DNA of 64,000 nt from Parvibaculaceae bacterium (GCA_019636015.1 JAHBYJ010000001.1:1674001-1738000); one strand, 5' to 3'; counted from the first letter of the stretch, positions 10,401 to 18,751 are shown. The notes: a model not told the origin generated them from the letters alone. Program-made: numbers and translations.

Positions 10401-11590
10401 TGGATCGCTTCCAGCAGAAGAAGAACGGTGCGGTCGTCGATCGGCAGCGGTTCGGCTGGATCGCTCCGCCAGCTCGTGCCCTTGTTTCGCCCTTCGAGGA
10501 ACGGATATCGATCCGGGTCGAACAGCGAACCACCGAGCGCTGGAAGGCGCAGCGTCGGATGATCGATACCGCCATACACGCCACGAAACAGGGCGAGCAG
10601 CCGCGACCAGGCAGAGCGGCGACGCTCGAGGATCTCTTCGGAATCCGCACGCAGCTGCATTCGCAGGCTTGAGATGGCATAGAAGGAGTCGTAACGGGGA
10701 TCGCCGAGCAGCAGCAGGGCGCGTTCCTCGGCCGATAGCAGGAAGACGAGCCGCATCATGACCGTCAGACCGGCCTCGTAGAGCTCTCGCGGATCGACGT
10801 CGCGCAGGAGCTCGCGATTGCGATCCTGGTCGGCGCGGTCGAGGGCCTGAACGAGCACTTCGACGGCGCGCCGGACCTGTTCCCCGAGCGCCTCGGTCAC
10901 GTCGTCCTGGTGCTTCAGGGACCGCTCATAGAGCGCCGGCAGCTTTCCTTCGTCGGGTCCGAAGAAGCGGCGGATGCCCAGAAGGCTGACAAAGGCGCGC
11001 AGCGTTTCCGGTTCCTGGCCCCAGAGGCGCGCATACCAGCTCGCGAAGCCTGCCACGGCGCCGACGGGCGCGTGGACGAGCATCCAGCGCTCGCCATTGG
11101 TGACGATGCCAGTGGGACATCCCGTCGACCTGAGCAGAGCGACCATCCGGTCGGCCGGGGTGATCGCGAGGCCATCGAAACGGCGCGTCGCGTCCAGATC
11201 GGTATCAGGCTCGTAGACGTGGATGAGCAGAAGCGGTTCGTCGGAGTTCGTTGGATTCACGACGGCCAGATCGGGCGCGACCGTGACCCCGTGTTCGGGC
11301 ATCGAGACAGTGAGCTGCTCGGGCAGCATCGCGCCCCTGCGCAGCACCGTCTCATCCATTTCCAGCGCGGTGACCAGCACCTCGTCGATCCAGGCCGCGT
11401 GCAGCGCTGGAAGGTCGAGGTCGTCCATGTCGACGGCATCGCGCCATTCTTCATAGGTCCGACGAAGCCGCTGAGGCCGCCCGGAAGGCAGAGCTTCGAG
11501 GCCTTGCGGGAAGACATCCCGCAGCACGGGCACCGCCAGAAAGGGCCCGGAGACTTCGACGAGGTTCAGCCACTCGTGATCTTTGCTCAT
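7463..11590 (-). CDS. drmMI: DrmMI, DNA adenine N6-methyltransferase of DISARM
   Basis: This large (1375-residue) Eco57I/type IIG-like amino-methyltransferase has an N-terminal region resembling the front part of type IIG proteins. SAM-binding motif I (CDPAMGSGAF) is near residue 592-601 and catalytic motif IV (NPPF) near 865-868. A C-terminal target-recognition part follows. It should methylate host DNA at adenine so that DISARM spares it. The ATG at 11590 overlaps the drmD stop (ATGA) with GGAGAAG 5 bases upstream, which is better than the upstream GTG at 11596. The C-terminal third (about 7.7-8.9 kb) is clearly richer in A+T than the rest, suggesting exchange of the recognition domain. An N-terminal nuclease motif was not clearly seen. 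Confidence 0.92.
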   Translation of the reverse strand: MSKDHEWLNLVEVSGPFLAVPVLRDVFPQGLEALPSGRPQRLRRTYEEWRDAVDMDDLDLPALHAAWIDEVLVTALEMDETVLRRGAMLPEQLTVSMPEHGVTVAPDLAVVNPTNSDEPLLLIHVYEPDTDLDATRRFDGLAITPADRMVALLRSTGCPTGIVTNGERWMLVHAPVGAVAGFASWYARLWGQEPETLRAFVSLLGIRRFFGPDEGKLPALYERSLKHQDDVTEALGEQVRRAVEVLVQALDRADQDRNRELLRDVDPRELYEAGLTVMMRLVFLLSAEERALLLLGDPRYDSFYAISSLRMQLRADSEEILERRRSAWSRLLALFRGVYGGIDHPTLRLPALGGSLFDPDRYPFLEGRNKGTSWRSDPAEPLPIDDRTVLLLLEAIQTFEGRTLSYRALDVEQIGHVYEGLLERTVKRVDDVTLELDSGAKAKSPRVTFGEIESARLDGQAKVAELLKERSERSESAIRNALERAADDRLAARLLTVCRGDIGLRDRILPYAPLLRTDPWGYPLVHHKGAFVVVLGADRRESGTHYTPKSLTEKIVEETLTPVAYHGPAEGKAPEDWKLKCAEELIDLKICDPAMGSGAFLVQACRWLSVRLVEAWSVTEAGGKRIDSEGRIVEDATSGDFDPLSPDAEERTIVARRLVAERCLYGVDKNPLAVELAKLSLWLTTMSKGRPFGFLDHNLRSGDSLLGIHDLGQLVELDMNPKGKAQLRLSGRTIQSAVDRALKLRTRLRTIPMRDIQDVEAIAALDAQSRDELELPTLIANAFVGIILAEERGGERASRIETLAAFADAAASGDASANHRLLREATIDLSKDAPDGVARTPFNWPLEFPEVFLRENSGFDAFVGNPPFLGGRRVRSTLGAAFGLWLVTINAGAGRNADLVAHSFRRVFVLLREAGHFGLLATNTIAEGDTRQGGLEWLLKNGASIYSAYPNEPWPGAAAVVTSRVHIYKGLWGGVRRLAGQEVPQISAFLSGTEEWSPRRLRENESVAFQGSIVLGMGFVLTHEEAVQMLAADNRNVEVILPYLNGRDLNSGPQRKPTRSVICFWDWPAEKAATYVQPWRWIEERVKPDRQRTKEDGQYVLRAPLPTRWWQYADKRPALYHNIGRGHLFDRHPDGWNGDTRQDDVICVSLSSKYAAPHIVKNDCIFDQKIVVFSDNRKGLFALLSSNIHASWVFKMGSSLGISQNYTPRDCVETFPLVDVSNGVDEIGRDFERAQTLAMSALNMGLTDLYNLLHSPEEKNSKIHELRDLYREIDSHVAKLYGWDDIDLGHGFHELQDLPANDRVRFTISESARLEVLRRLAELNSQRYRDEVNQGLHDGAAGPAKARGHRPRAASASEPTLDLDDILPTTIEGGD

Positions 11591-14500
11591 CCGCACTTCT
11601 CCGTCGCAAGGGAGCTCGGCACCAGCAGCACGACGGCCACCGGGAAGGTGTGCTCAATGGCGTTGGAGTGCCGTTCCTCGATCGCGCGTAGCTCCTGCTC
11701 GCGCTCCTTCGGGATCCGAGCCAGGCGTGCTTCGAGGGCCGCTCGATCACGCTTGAGTTGAGTGCGTTCGTCCTCGGAGAGCAGAGAGAGCTGCACGGGT
11801 TGTTGTTCTGCGGCGATTTCGGTCTTCAGTGCTCGCTCAAGATCGTCCAGTACCTGGCGGATGTCCTCGGCCTCCTTGCGCTTCCGGGTCTCGATCGTGT
11901 TCACGAGGAAGCGTAGCCGGTCTTTAGAGCGGGCCTCGACGGCTGCCAGAACGGAATCACGCTGTTTGTCGAAGCGCGTCCTCAAGGCCTCGAACGTCGC
12001 ATCCGACAGGGCCGCGGGGTGCGACTCCTCCAGCCATCGTCGGACCTCCGTGACCCGTTCCTCCCGCCGGAACCCGGCATCGCGCAGATAGCCGCCAGCC
12101 TCCGTGAGCTCCTCGTGCAGACGGTGATGGTTCCCGCCGGTCACGACGAGCCGCGACATCACCACCACGGCCGGCCCCTCGATCCGCCCATCCGGCAGCG
12201 AGCGTACGGTCACGCGGTGAAGCTTCTTCACGTCGTCACGGGCCCAGATCTCCGCGCGCAGGAGCCGCAGACTCATCTGGACGAGCCGGTGGTTCAGGTG
12301 GACGAGGACGACGTCGTCACGGCCCTTGGCGACCTCGTGGTCGAAGGTGATCGGTCGAACCTTCTGCGTGTAGGGGTGTTCGAGACCCTCGAGGCATCGG
12401 GACCAGGAACCCGAGAGCGGCGGCATTCGGAAAACCGTGCCATCTGGTGCACCGGCCAGAAAAACGGGCTCCAAGTCGGGTTTGTCCGCAAGACGCAACG
12501 CCGTGCGTACCGCCCGCTCGATGTGGTCGGGCACGAGGCGCTGTTCGTGCCGGGTCTCGTTCAGCCGCTCATGGAGCTTGGCCACACGTTCGCGAAGGTC
12601 GCGCTCCGCCTTCACGAAGCGGCGAGATTTCTCCATCCGGGCTTCGGCTTGTCTTGTGTCGAGATCGCGGCGGCGCCCCTCGAGCAGGTCGGGCAGTTGA
12701 GGCGCGATGACAGGGTTCACGCTCCCCATGTCGGCGCGCATCGCATCCAGTTTGCGAAGTGCACGGAGGATATCGTCACCGTGGCCTCCTTCAGCATCCA
12801 CCGGATGCCAGATGACGACCTCGCTCGCGCGTTGACCATGACGGTCGATGCGCCCGTTCCGCTGTTCCATCACATTCGGGTTGTACGGAATTTCGAGGTG
12901 GATCATCAGATGGCAGTGGTTCTGGAGATCGATGCCCTCGGAGGCGGCATCGGTCGCCAGCAGTATCCTCACCGGGGATTCCGAGGGGCTGGCCTGGAAC
13001 GCGGCTTTCACGCGCTCACGTTCTTTCGGTTCCATGCCGCCATAGATGAGAGCCAATCGCCCGCCCCTGAAGCCGTGAGATGCGAGAATCTCCTGCATCC
13101 ATTGCTGAGTGGCGCGATACTCGGTGAACAGGATCACCCGCTCATTCGTCCACCTGTCACCCTCCTTCAGGTGACTGGCCAGCCAATTCAGCACGGCGGT
13201 GGCCTTGGCGTCGGTTCGACGAGCCGCCTTTAGGGCCCAGGACCGTAACTGGTCGAGCATCCGGCGTTCTTCGTCGGTCGGTGGCCGGACGTGCTTGCCC
13301 GCTTCCTCGATCGCTTCAGCCTCGGCGGCATCCCGCTGTGCGTCGTCTGCGTAGTCTTCCTCGGTCTTCGCTATCGCCCGCCGAAGGATGCGGTCATCGA
13401 ATTTCCTCTGGCTACGATCGCTAGCCGCCCGGCCTTCGATCGTCGCGATATGCCGCTCCAGTGTCGCTGCGAAGGCTGCAGGTGACGATGACAGGCGCTT
13501 GCGCAGCAACTGGTGCACGAAGTGATCGACGGCCCGCCCTCCATCAGCACCGCCTTCGCGGCTCTTGATGTATGCTTCCAGCTGCCGCCGGGCAGCCCTC
13601 TCGTCTTCGCTATACTCCACCGGCAGCGCTTCGAGCCGTCGCTCGGGGTAAATTCGCTTGCCACTCGCATCGACCAGATCGCTCTTCAGCCGCCGAACCA
13701 TCACCCGGGCGAGTTGGGGATCACTTGGGAGGACGTTTCTCGCGAACCGCTGATCATCAAGGAGTTCGAGGAGCGCGGTGAAGGATTCGGTGTACCCGTC
13801 GTGCGGCGTGGCTGTGAGAAACAGTTTGTGCTGGAAGTGTGGGGCGGCCAGACGAACCAGACGGGTCCTGAGGCTTTCGACAGCGTAGCGGCCGACGGTC
13901 GGCGCAACGTTGTGAGCCTCGTCGATGATCAGCAGGTCGAACTTCCTGGGATGGCTGACGTGCGGGGGCAATGCGTCCCGCAGAAGACGCAAGCCTTCAC
14001 CCTGCTTGGCCCAGTCCATCGACGTGATGAGACGAGGAAAAGACGTCCACGGATTGGCGTGGAGACCTCGCTCACGGCGCAGACGCTTGACGTAGTCCGT
14101 ATCGACGATCCGGAACTCGAGTCCGAACTTCTCCTGCATCTCGACGCGCCACTTTTCCTGCAACGAGGCAGGGCAGAGCACGAGGGCCGTGCGGGCGCGG
14201 TGACGCAGGAGCATCTCTTGAACGACGAGCCCTGCCTCAATGGTTTTCCCGAGGCCGACGTCGTCGGCGATCAGAAGATTTGTGCGCGCCATGTCGATCG
14301 CGCGCACGAGCGGATCCAGCTGATAGTCCTCAATGCTGACACCGCTGCGGAATGGTGCCTGCAGATAGCCGCGATCCGCGTTCGTCGCTGCGCCCCAAAC
14401 CACCGCATCCAAGAAGGCTTGAAGCGTGAAGGGGTCATCCAGCCCGGTCATGCGCGGTAGTCCGGCCCGCTCGATCACATGCGCTCCGGGCTCCAGCTCC

Positions 14501-14706
14501 CAGAGGACTTCGATCTCTTCACCCAGCGCGTCCTCATCAATCGAGGCCAGCCGGACGAGATGCCGCTTAGGGAGTCCGGGGGCAACCGAACCGCCTTCGA
14601 CCTCGGAGACGATCCATTGGCGGCGGCGAGCCTCAACCAGCTGGCCCGGCTCAGGCGCAGCGGCGTGAGCGACCTCGGTCGCTATTTCATCTGCGGTCAT
14701 CGACAT
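11587..14706 (-). CDS. drmD: DrmD, SNF2-type helicase of DISARM class 1
   Basis: This 1039-residue SNF2/RapA-like ATPase has Walker A DDVGLGKT (about 148-155), a DEAH box (262-265), motif III LTATPHDGY, and C-terminal helicase motifs ATDAASEGIDLQ and QRNGRIDRHGQ. A charged coiled-coil-like tail (roughly 890-1010) follows. DrmD is the marker of class 1 DISARM. The frame is open further upstream, but the added 75 residues would lie inside vsr and look unlike protein. I chose the ATG at 14706, which overlaps the vsr stop (ATGTCGATGA); a second ATG at 14700 is possible. Its stop overlaps the drmMI start. All ATPase motifs are intact. Confidence 0.93.
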   Translation of the reverse strand: MSMTADEIATEVAHAAAPEPGQLVEARRRQWIVSEVEGGSVAPGLPKRHLVRLASIDEDALGEEIEVLWELEPGAHVIERAGLPRMTGLDDPFTLQAFLDAVVWGAATNADRGYLQAPFRSGVSIEDYQLDPLVRAIDMARTNLLIADDVGLGKTIEAGLVVQEMLLRHRARTALVLCPASLQEKWRVEMQEKFGLEFRIVDTDYVKRLRRERGLHANPWTSFPRLITSMDWAKQGEGLRLLRDALPPHVSHPRKFDLLIIDEAHNVAPTVGRYAVESLRTRLVRLAAPHFQHKLFLTATPHDGYTESFTALLELLDDQRFARNVLPSDPQLARVMVRRLKSDLVDASGKRIYPERRLEALPVEYSEDERAARRQLEAYIKSREGGADGGRAVDHFVHQLLRKRLSSSPAAFAATLERHIATIEGRAASDRSQRKFDDRILRRAIAKTEEDYADDAQRDAAEAEAIEEAGKHVRPPTDEERRMLDQLRSWALKAARRTDAKATAVLNWLASHLKEGDRWTNERVILFTEYRATQQWMQEILASHGFRGGRLALIYGGMEPKERERVKAAFQASPSESPVRILLATDAASEGIDLQNHCHLMIHLEIPYNPNVMEQRNGRIDRHGQRASEVVIWHPVDAEGGHGDDILRALRKLDAMRADMGSVNPVIAPQLPDLLEGRRRDLDTRQAEARMEKSRRFVKAERDLRERVAKLHERLNETRHEQRLVPDHIERAVRTALRLADKPDLEPVFLAGAPDGTVFRMPPLSGSWSRCLEGLEHPYTQKVRPITFDHEVAKGRDDVVLVHLNHRLVQMSLRLLRAEIWARDDVKKLHRVTVRSLPDGRIEGPAVVVMSRLVVTGGNHHRLHEELTEAGGYLRDAGFRREERVTEVRRWLEESHPAALSDATFEALRTRFDKQRDSVLAAVEARSKDRLRFLVNTIETRKRKEAEDIRQVLDDLERALKTEIAAEQQPVQLSLLSEDERTQLKRDRAALEARLARIPKEREQELRAIEERHSNAIEHTFPVAVVLLVPSSLATEKCG

Positions 14707-15137
14707 AGATGGTCCCCGTTCTTTCTGCGCGCGTCGACGAGTTTGGCGATGCGGTTCGCGGCTTGGGCGGCGTCTTCGTGTTCCCAGATCCGGACCGTCT
14801 TCCAACCGAGAGCAGTTAGCCGCTGATCGGTATCGGCATCCCTGGATCGATTGGTTTCGATCTTCTCCCGCCAGAAATCGGCATTGCTCTTCGGCCAGGA
14901 AGCGTGCTCGGGGCAGCCGTGCCAAAAGCATCCGTCGACGAACACGGCCAGTCTCGCGCTGGGAAAAACGATATCGGGGACGCGCCTGGGCTTAGTCAGG
15001 AGCGGAACGTGGAGGCGATAGCGCAGCCCCTTGGCATGTAGAGCCTTGCGGAGGTCCATCTCCGCACGCGTGCCCTTCTGTCGCACACGAGCCATCCGGC
15101 GGCTAGCATCACGCGACGAGGGACTTACGCGCGGCAT
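14697..15137 (-). CDS. vsr: Very short patch repair endonuclease Vsr
   Basis: This 146-residue protein matches the Vsr/MutH-like fold: an RxGTRAE-type start (RQKGTRAEMDLR), then VFVDGCFWHGCPEH with the catalytic aspartate (D68) and the H73/C75 zinc-site residues. Vsr nicks beside T in T:G mismatches made when 5-methylcytosine deaminates, and it is normally encoded beside a Dcm-type methylase. Here it overlaps the dcm stop by 29 bases and its own stop overlaps the drmD start, so it is embedded between a cytosine methylase and DISARM. The frame is open back to 15197, but residues before the MPRVSPSSRD start lie inside dcm and do not resemble Vsr. Confidence 0.93.
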   Translation of the reverse strand: MPRVSPSSRDASRRMARVRQKGTRAEMDLRKALHAKGLRYRLHVPLLTKPRRVPDIVFPSARLAVFVDGCFWHGCPEHASWPKSNADFWREKIETNRSRDADTDQRLTALGWKTVRIWEHEDAAQAANRIAKLVDARRKNGDHLCR

Positions 15138-16203
15138 GCGCGACTGCACCTTTCTTTTTTCTTGCCTTTGCTTCGCCAATTCCGAGATGAGCGGCAACGC
15201 TTCGGCCGATCACCTTTCCGAGAGTGACTGGAACTGCGTTCCCGATCATCCGCCCCAAAGCCTTGAAGTGAACGGGAGCCCCTTTGGGCACAAAGGAATA
15301 GGACTTCGGGAAGCCTTGAAGAATTGCACCTTCTCGTAGCGAGATGGCGCGGTTCTGTTCGGGATGTCCGAACCGACCGTTCCCAAAGCCATAGAACTGG
15401 GTCGTTAAGGTTGGTGCGGGTTCGTCCCATGCCATCCTACCGTAGACACCTGGGTAGGTACGGCCACTCTCGCGCCGGTGACATTCGGCAATGAGGTGTT
15501 TTGGCCAATCCCGCCATGTCCCGCCCGGTCGCGAGGCGAGAATCCGTTTAAAATTTAAGTCGGAGAGCTTGGAAGCGACATGCAACACATCGTTCTGATG
15601 AGCCTCACCATGAGTGATCGGCGCTAGTTTGCCGATCGCCGCACGAACGGTTGTCGGGCGGCCGTGTGTCGGGGCAACCAGCTTGATCGGGCCGAGTAGA
15701 GAAGCCAGTAGCACCATACGCCGCCGACTCTGCGGGAGTCCGTATAGGGAGCAATCGACCACTTCTTTGTGGATGTGGTACCCCAGTTTCTCAAGGGTCT
15801 TGATGAAATCATCGAAGACCGCATGCTGAGCGACAGAAGGTACATTCTCCATAGTGACCAGTTCGGGACGCGTAGCTTTGATCAGTCGGCCAAATTGGTA
15901 GAGCAAACCCCAACGCGGGCTGCCAACGACATCGTAGCGCTGAGCATAGGTGGAAAACGGTTGACATGGGGCACATCCGGCAAGCACACGTATTTCGGCA
16001 TTTCCGAAAAGCTCTCGGAGATGCTTCGGAGTTAGTCTGCCGACGTCTTCGTTGATGAAGCGCGCTGAGTTATTGATTTCGAAAGGATGACGGCAAGCCT
16101 CGTCGACATCAATGCCTGCGACAACATTGATGCCTTCCGAAATTAGGCCGTGGGTCAGGCCACCCACACCGCAGAACAGGTCGACGCAAGCCGTGTCGAT
16201 CAT
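15109..16203 (-). CDS. dcm: DNA (cytosine-5)-methyltransferase, DrmMII-like
   Basis: This 364-residue C5-methylase has motifs in canonical order: DLFCGVGG (I, residues 8-15), PCQPF with catalytic C80 (IV), MENV with E119 (VI), QSRRR 158-162 (VIII), then a target-recognition region and GNAVP (X). Class 2 DISARM uses such an enzyme (DrmMII). Here it heads an operon whose remaining genes are class 1, so it may be a DISARM modification enzyme or an independent dcm-vsr pair that shares the promoter. The ATG at 16203 has a GGGG tract about 5 bases before it. The upstream 117 bases (16204-16320) are AT-rich and hold the inverted pair GAGCAT/ATGCTC, a plausible promoter region. The target sequence cannot be read from the gene. 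Confidence 0.93.
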   Translation of the reverse strand: MIDTACVDLFCGVGGLTHGLISEGINVVAGIDVDEACRHPFEINNSARFINEDVGRLTPKHLRELFGNAEIRVLAGCAPCQPFSTYAQRYDVVGSPRWGLLYQFGRLIKATRPELVTMENVPSVAQHAVFDDFIKTLEKLGYHIHKEVVDCSLYGLPQSRRRMVLLASLLGPIKLVAPTHGRPTTVRAAIGKLAPITHGEAHQNDVLHVASKLSDLNFKRILASRPGGTWRDWPKHLIAECHRRESGRTYPGVYGRMAWDEPAPTLTTQFYGFGNGRFGHPEQNRAISLREGAILQGFPKSYSFVPKGAPVHFKALGRMIGNAVPVTLGKVIGRSVAAHLGIGEAKARKKKGAVAHAARKSLVA

Positions 16204-16320
16204 ACTTCCCCCAATATATATTAGAGCATTACATGCTTCTTCGTATGCTCAGCGCAACCCGATAGTTGAAATTCGCGCGGGAAGCCCGTGATGGAATAGG
16301 CCCTTCTTCCGGGGCGAAAA

Positions 16321-17367
16321 CTACCCGAACAACCCACCCTGCCGCAGGAAGCCGGAGAGCGCTTGCGGTGACAGCGTATACCTCCAGTCCGTTAGTCTCG
16401 TCTCGATCCAGCCTATAAACGCGGCAAGACTGGGGTCGACCTCCTCGTCCGGCGATTGGGATTTGAGCGTCGCGAGGAGTGCCTCGTACTGTTCTATCTG
16501 GACCATTGTGTCAATGCAGGCCTGGGCTGCATTCTGCCTTTCCCGCTCAAGCTTCGGAAGCACGGAGTCTTCGCGGGCCTCAGGTCTTTCGTCTCTTAGA
16601 CTTGCCGCTCTGCGAAGGCGGTTTTCAGTACGTTCTTTCTCGGCTGCTGCATACATCGCAACGCCGCGAAGAAAATCGGGCAGCTGGTCCTCGATTCTGC
16701 GCCGTTTGCCATCCGTCCAGTTGCGACGTAGCTCTGTATGATAGTGATCGTCCAAGGACAGCGTGAGCTTGTCCTTGGACCGCCGATCCTCTCGCAGCGA
16801 CAGGCCGAGAGGCTGGCCGTCGACGATCAATTTGGCTCCACCAGTACTCTTCTGCCATTCATAGCCGAGTTCTTCAGCCATCCAAAAAATGGTGTTGACC
16901 AAGTCGATTGCCCTAGCGACGGCGCTCGGCGTGATGTCGATTCGGAAGCAGTCGTCGATGCAGATCTTCAAGCGCCCGTCAGACTCCTCTGTCTGTTGAA
17001 ACGCTGCCGATACAGCTTGAGCCGTAGGGTGAAGCTCGGTCCCGGCTTTTCGTGCGGAGATGCTCTTGGCACGAGCTGCTGCAGTCAGCCCGGCGTCCTT
17101 CACATTCTGCCCGATATCTCTAAGGGCGCTGCCGTAGATGACTACCTCATTGAGTCTCTTGTCTGATGCAGGGGGCAGCGGAGTCTGCTGAATGGGCTTT
17201 CCTGCATTGAGCTTTGCCCAGTAGCCCGCGCGCGGAGTCGGAATTTCGTGATTGACGCAGATTTTCCTCAGGCCTGTGTCCGAGAGCCCAAATTCCTTCG
17301 CGGCGTGGATCATCGGTTTCTGCCACACCATCTCGTAAAGCTCTTTTCTGGATATCGTCTGCGTCAT
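16321..17367 (-). CDS. HTH-like protein of unknown function upstream of dcm
   Basis: This 348-residue protein has an N-terminal segment (ISRKELYEMVWQKPM, then a GLSDTGLRKIC helix and PRAGYWAK). It looks like a small helix-turn-helix and recurs in uncharacterised proteins of mobile regions. The middle is unrecognised, the region near 200-290 is charged and probably coiled coil, and the C-terminal 40 residues are W/F-rich. The ATG at 17367 has AAGAAG upstream; the frame is open to a TTG at 17421 but the extra residues add nothing. It precedes dcm in the same direction by 117 bases. The DNA-binding look suggests a regulator of the island or DISARM operon, or a separate defence factor, but nothing shows which. 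Confidence 0.7.
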   Translation of the reverse strand: MTQTISRKELYEMVWQKPMIHAAKEFGLSDTGLRKICVNHEIPTPRAGYWAKLNAGKPIQQTPLPPASDKRLNEVVIYGSALRDIGQNVKDAGLTAAARAKSISARKAGTELHPTAQAVSAAFQQTEESDGRLKICIDDCFRIDITPSAVARAIDLVNTIFWMAEELGYEWQKSTGGAKLIVDGQPLGLSLREDRRSKDKLTLSLDDHYHTELRRNWTDGKRRRIEDQLPDFLRGVAMYAAAEKERTENRLRRAASLRDERPEAREDSVLPKLERERQNAAQACIDTMVQIEQYEALLATLKSQSPDEEVDPSLAAFIGWIETRLTDWRYTLSPQALSGFLRQGGLFG

Positions 17368-17464
17368 GCCGCTTCTTGCTGTTATGAGGTTCTTATGTGG
17401 AATCGGAGGAATCGCGTTCAAGTGCTAGTAGTGAGGTAGGCGGATGATTTTCCGCGCGGAGCTC

Positions 17465-17538
17465 GCTTCGGCTTTTGGTCTCACCTCGCTAATAATATCT
17501 ATAGTGAAGTGAGACCAATTCAGAGAGCGAGCCGAAGC
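17465..17538. repeat. Nested inverted repeat upstream of the HTH-like gene
   Basis: Two perfect inverted pairs share one centre. The inner pair TTGGTCTCAC (17475-17484) / GTGAGACCAA (17509-17518) flanks a 24-base AT-rich core. The outer pair GCTTCGGCT (17465-17473) / AGCCGAAGC (17530-17538) encloses it. The core includes TATTAT on the minus strand, a possible -10 for the gene starting at 17367. The layout suits a dimeric repressor operator over a promoter or an extended hairpin. The remainder of the 17368-17692 gap shows no convincing gene. Confidence 0.55.
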
Positions 17539-17692
17539 TCGCACCAAGGCAGAAATCGATGCCCCGCGCTAAACCGCCGCATGAACTTTTTGGACAGGTG
17601 AAATAGTTCCGAATTTTATCAATCTCTCCCGAGGGTGTTTTGGGTGACCACGCGATAATTCCAACTCTCATCCGTAGAAAAAGGTGTACTCC

Positions 17693-18751
17693 CTATAGGC
17701 CGCTTGGCCAGGGAAGGGGGCCGGGAGATGGCGCTTTGCGCCTTTCCGAAAAATTTCTGGCGCTGAATTCCGGATCCAGTTTCATCGCCACGTTCTCGGC
17801 CTTGAGATGCGTGTAGCGGAAGAGCATGCGGCCATCTCTGTGTCCGGTGATGAGCGCGACCTCCGGCACGTTCAGCCCCATCTCGAAGAAGCGGCTCGTC
17901 GCCTCGTGTCGCAGGTCATGAAAGCGCAGGTCCACGAGCCCGGCCTTCTTCACGATCCGCTGCCACGAGAGCTTCACGGCCTCTGCCGACATCGGCAGGA
18001 CCAGGTCCTCGTGACGGGCCAGCTCTCGCAGGATGCGGATGGCCTCGGGCGTCAGCGGCACGGTTCGCGAGAAGCCATTCTTCGTCATGGGGAGGTGCGC
18101 CGTCCGCGCAGCGAGATCGATGTGGCTCCAGCGAAGGCTCAGCAGCTCGCTGCGCCGCATGGCCGTCTCCACGGCCAGCCTGATGACGGGCTCGATCAGC
18201 CTGTTGCGGCACGTCCGTGCGGCAGCGATCAGAGCATCGAACTCACCCTCTCTCAGCCGGCGGTCCCGGCCCGGCGGGCGGACGAGCTTGCGGACCATCG
18301 TGACCGGATTGTGCGGGATCGGCAGGCCCCATTCCTGCTGACCGATCTTGATCGCGTGCTGGATGAGGTTCAGGTCCTTGTTGACCGTCGCAGGTCCCAC
18401 TTCCTCACGCCTCACATCCCGGTACGCCGCCAGATGCTTCGCCGAGAGCTGTTCCAGTGTGTAGGCGCAGATCGGCCGTCTGAGCAACGCCACAAGTACG
18501 GCCGTTTCAGGATCGCGTCCCCGCTTCCTGGGCGTGATTTCGTCTTTGTACCGACGAAGGAGGTCGCCCAGCGTCATCTGCGCCAGGATGCGCGGATCAT
18601 CACGCAGGCAGCCGGTATCGGCCTGATGCTCGAGCTGTCGTGCCCAGAGCGATGCGTCGGCTTTGGTCGGGAAGCTCTTCGAGAGAGGAGGGAGCCCCTT
18701 GCGGCGGACGACGACCTGCCATGTGCTGCCGCGCTTCCGAAACGTCGCCAT
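17693..18751 (-). CDS. Tyrosine-type site-specific integrase
   Basis: This is a 352-residue tyrosine recombinase. A short N-terminal arm-binding-like region and a SAM-like core-binding domain (about 55-150) precede the catalytic domain. All active-site residues are present: R199 (AMRRSEL), K224 (TKNG), H278 and R281 (HDLRHE), H304 (GHRDGR) and nucleophile Y313. It should integrate and, possibly with an excisionase, excise the island at the adjacent tRNA-Val. The frame is open to a TTG at 18772; ATG codons at 18760 and 18751 are better, and I chose the second because the protein then begins MATFRKRG, the usual form. No separate excisionase gene was recognised. Confidence 0.93.
   Translation of the reverse strand: MATFRKRGSTWQVVVRRKGLPPLSKSFPTKADASLWARQLEHQADTGCLRDDPRILAQMTLGDLLRRYKDEITPRKRGRDPETAVLVALLRRPICAYTLEQLSAKHLAAYRDVRREEVGPATVNKDLNLIQHAIKIGQQEWGLPIPHNPVTMVRKLVRPPGRDRRLREGEFDALIAAARTCRNRLIEPVIRLAVETAMRRSELLSLRWSHIDLAARTAHLPMTKNGFSRTVPLTPEAIRILRELARHEDLVLPMSAEAVKLSWQRIVKKAGLVDLRFHDLRHEATSRFFEMGLNVPEVALITGHRDGRMLFRYTHLKAENVAMKLDPEFSARNFSERRKAPSPGPLPWPSGL

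Noticed and set aside
12019..13233. 404-residue plus-strand frame inside drmD
   Set aside because: It is antisense to the helicase C-terminal motifs of drmD.
14707..14931. N-terminal 75 residues of the open drmD frame
   Set aside because: They lie inside vsr in another frame and look like a shadow; the ATG at 14706 overlaps the vsr stop as in the other operon junctions.
17489..17671. 60-residue frame between the HTH-like gene and the integrase
   Set aside because: Its end lies within the nested inverted repeat, it has no convincing ribosome site, and its composition is not protein-like enough to call.
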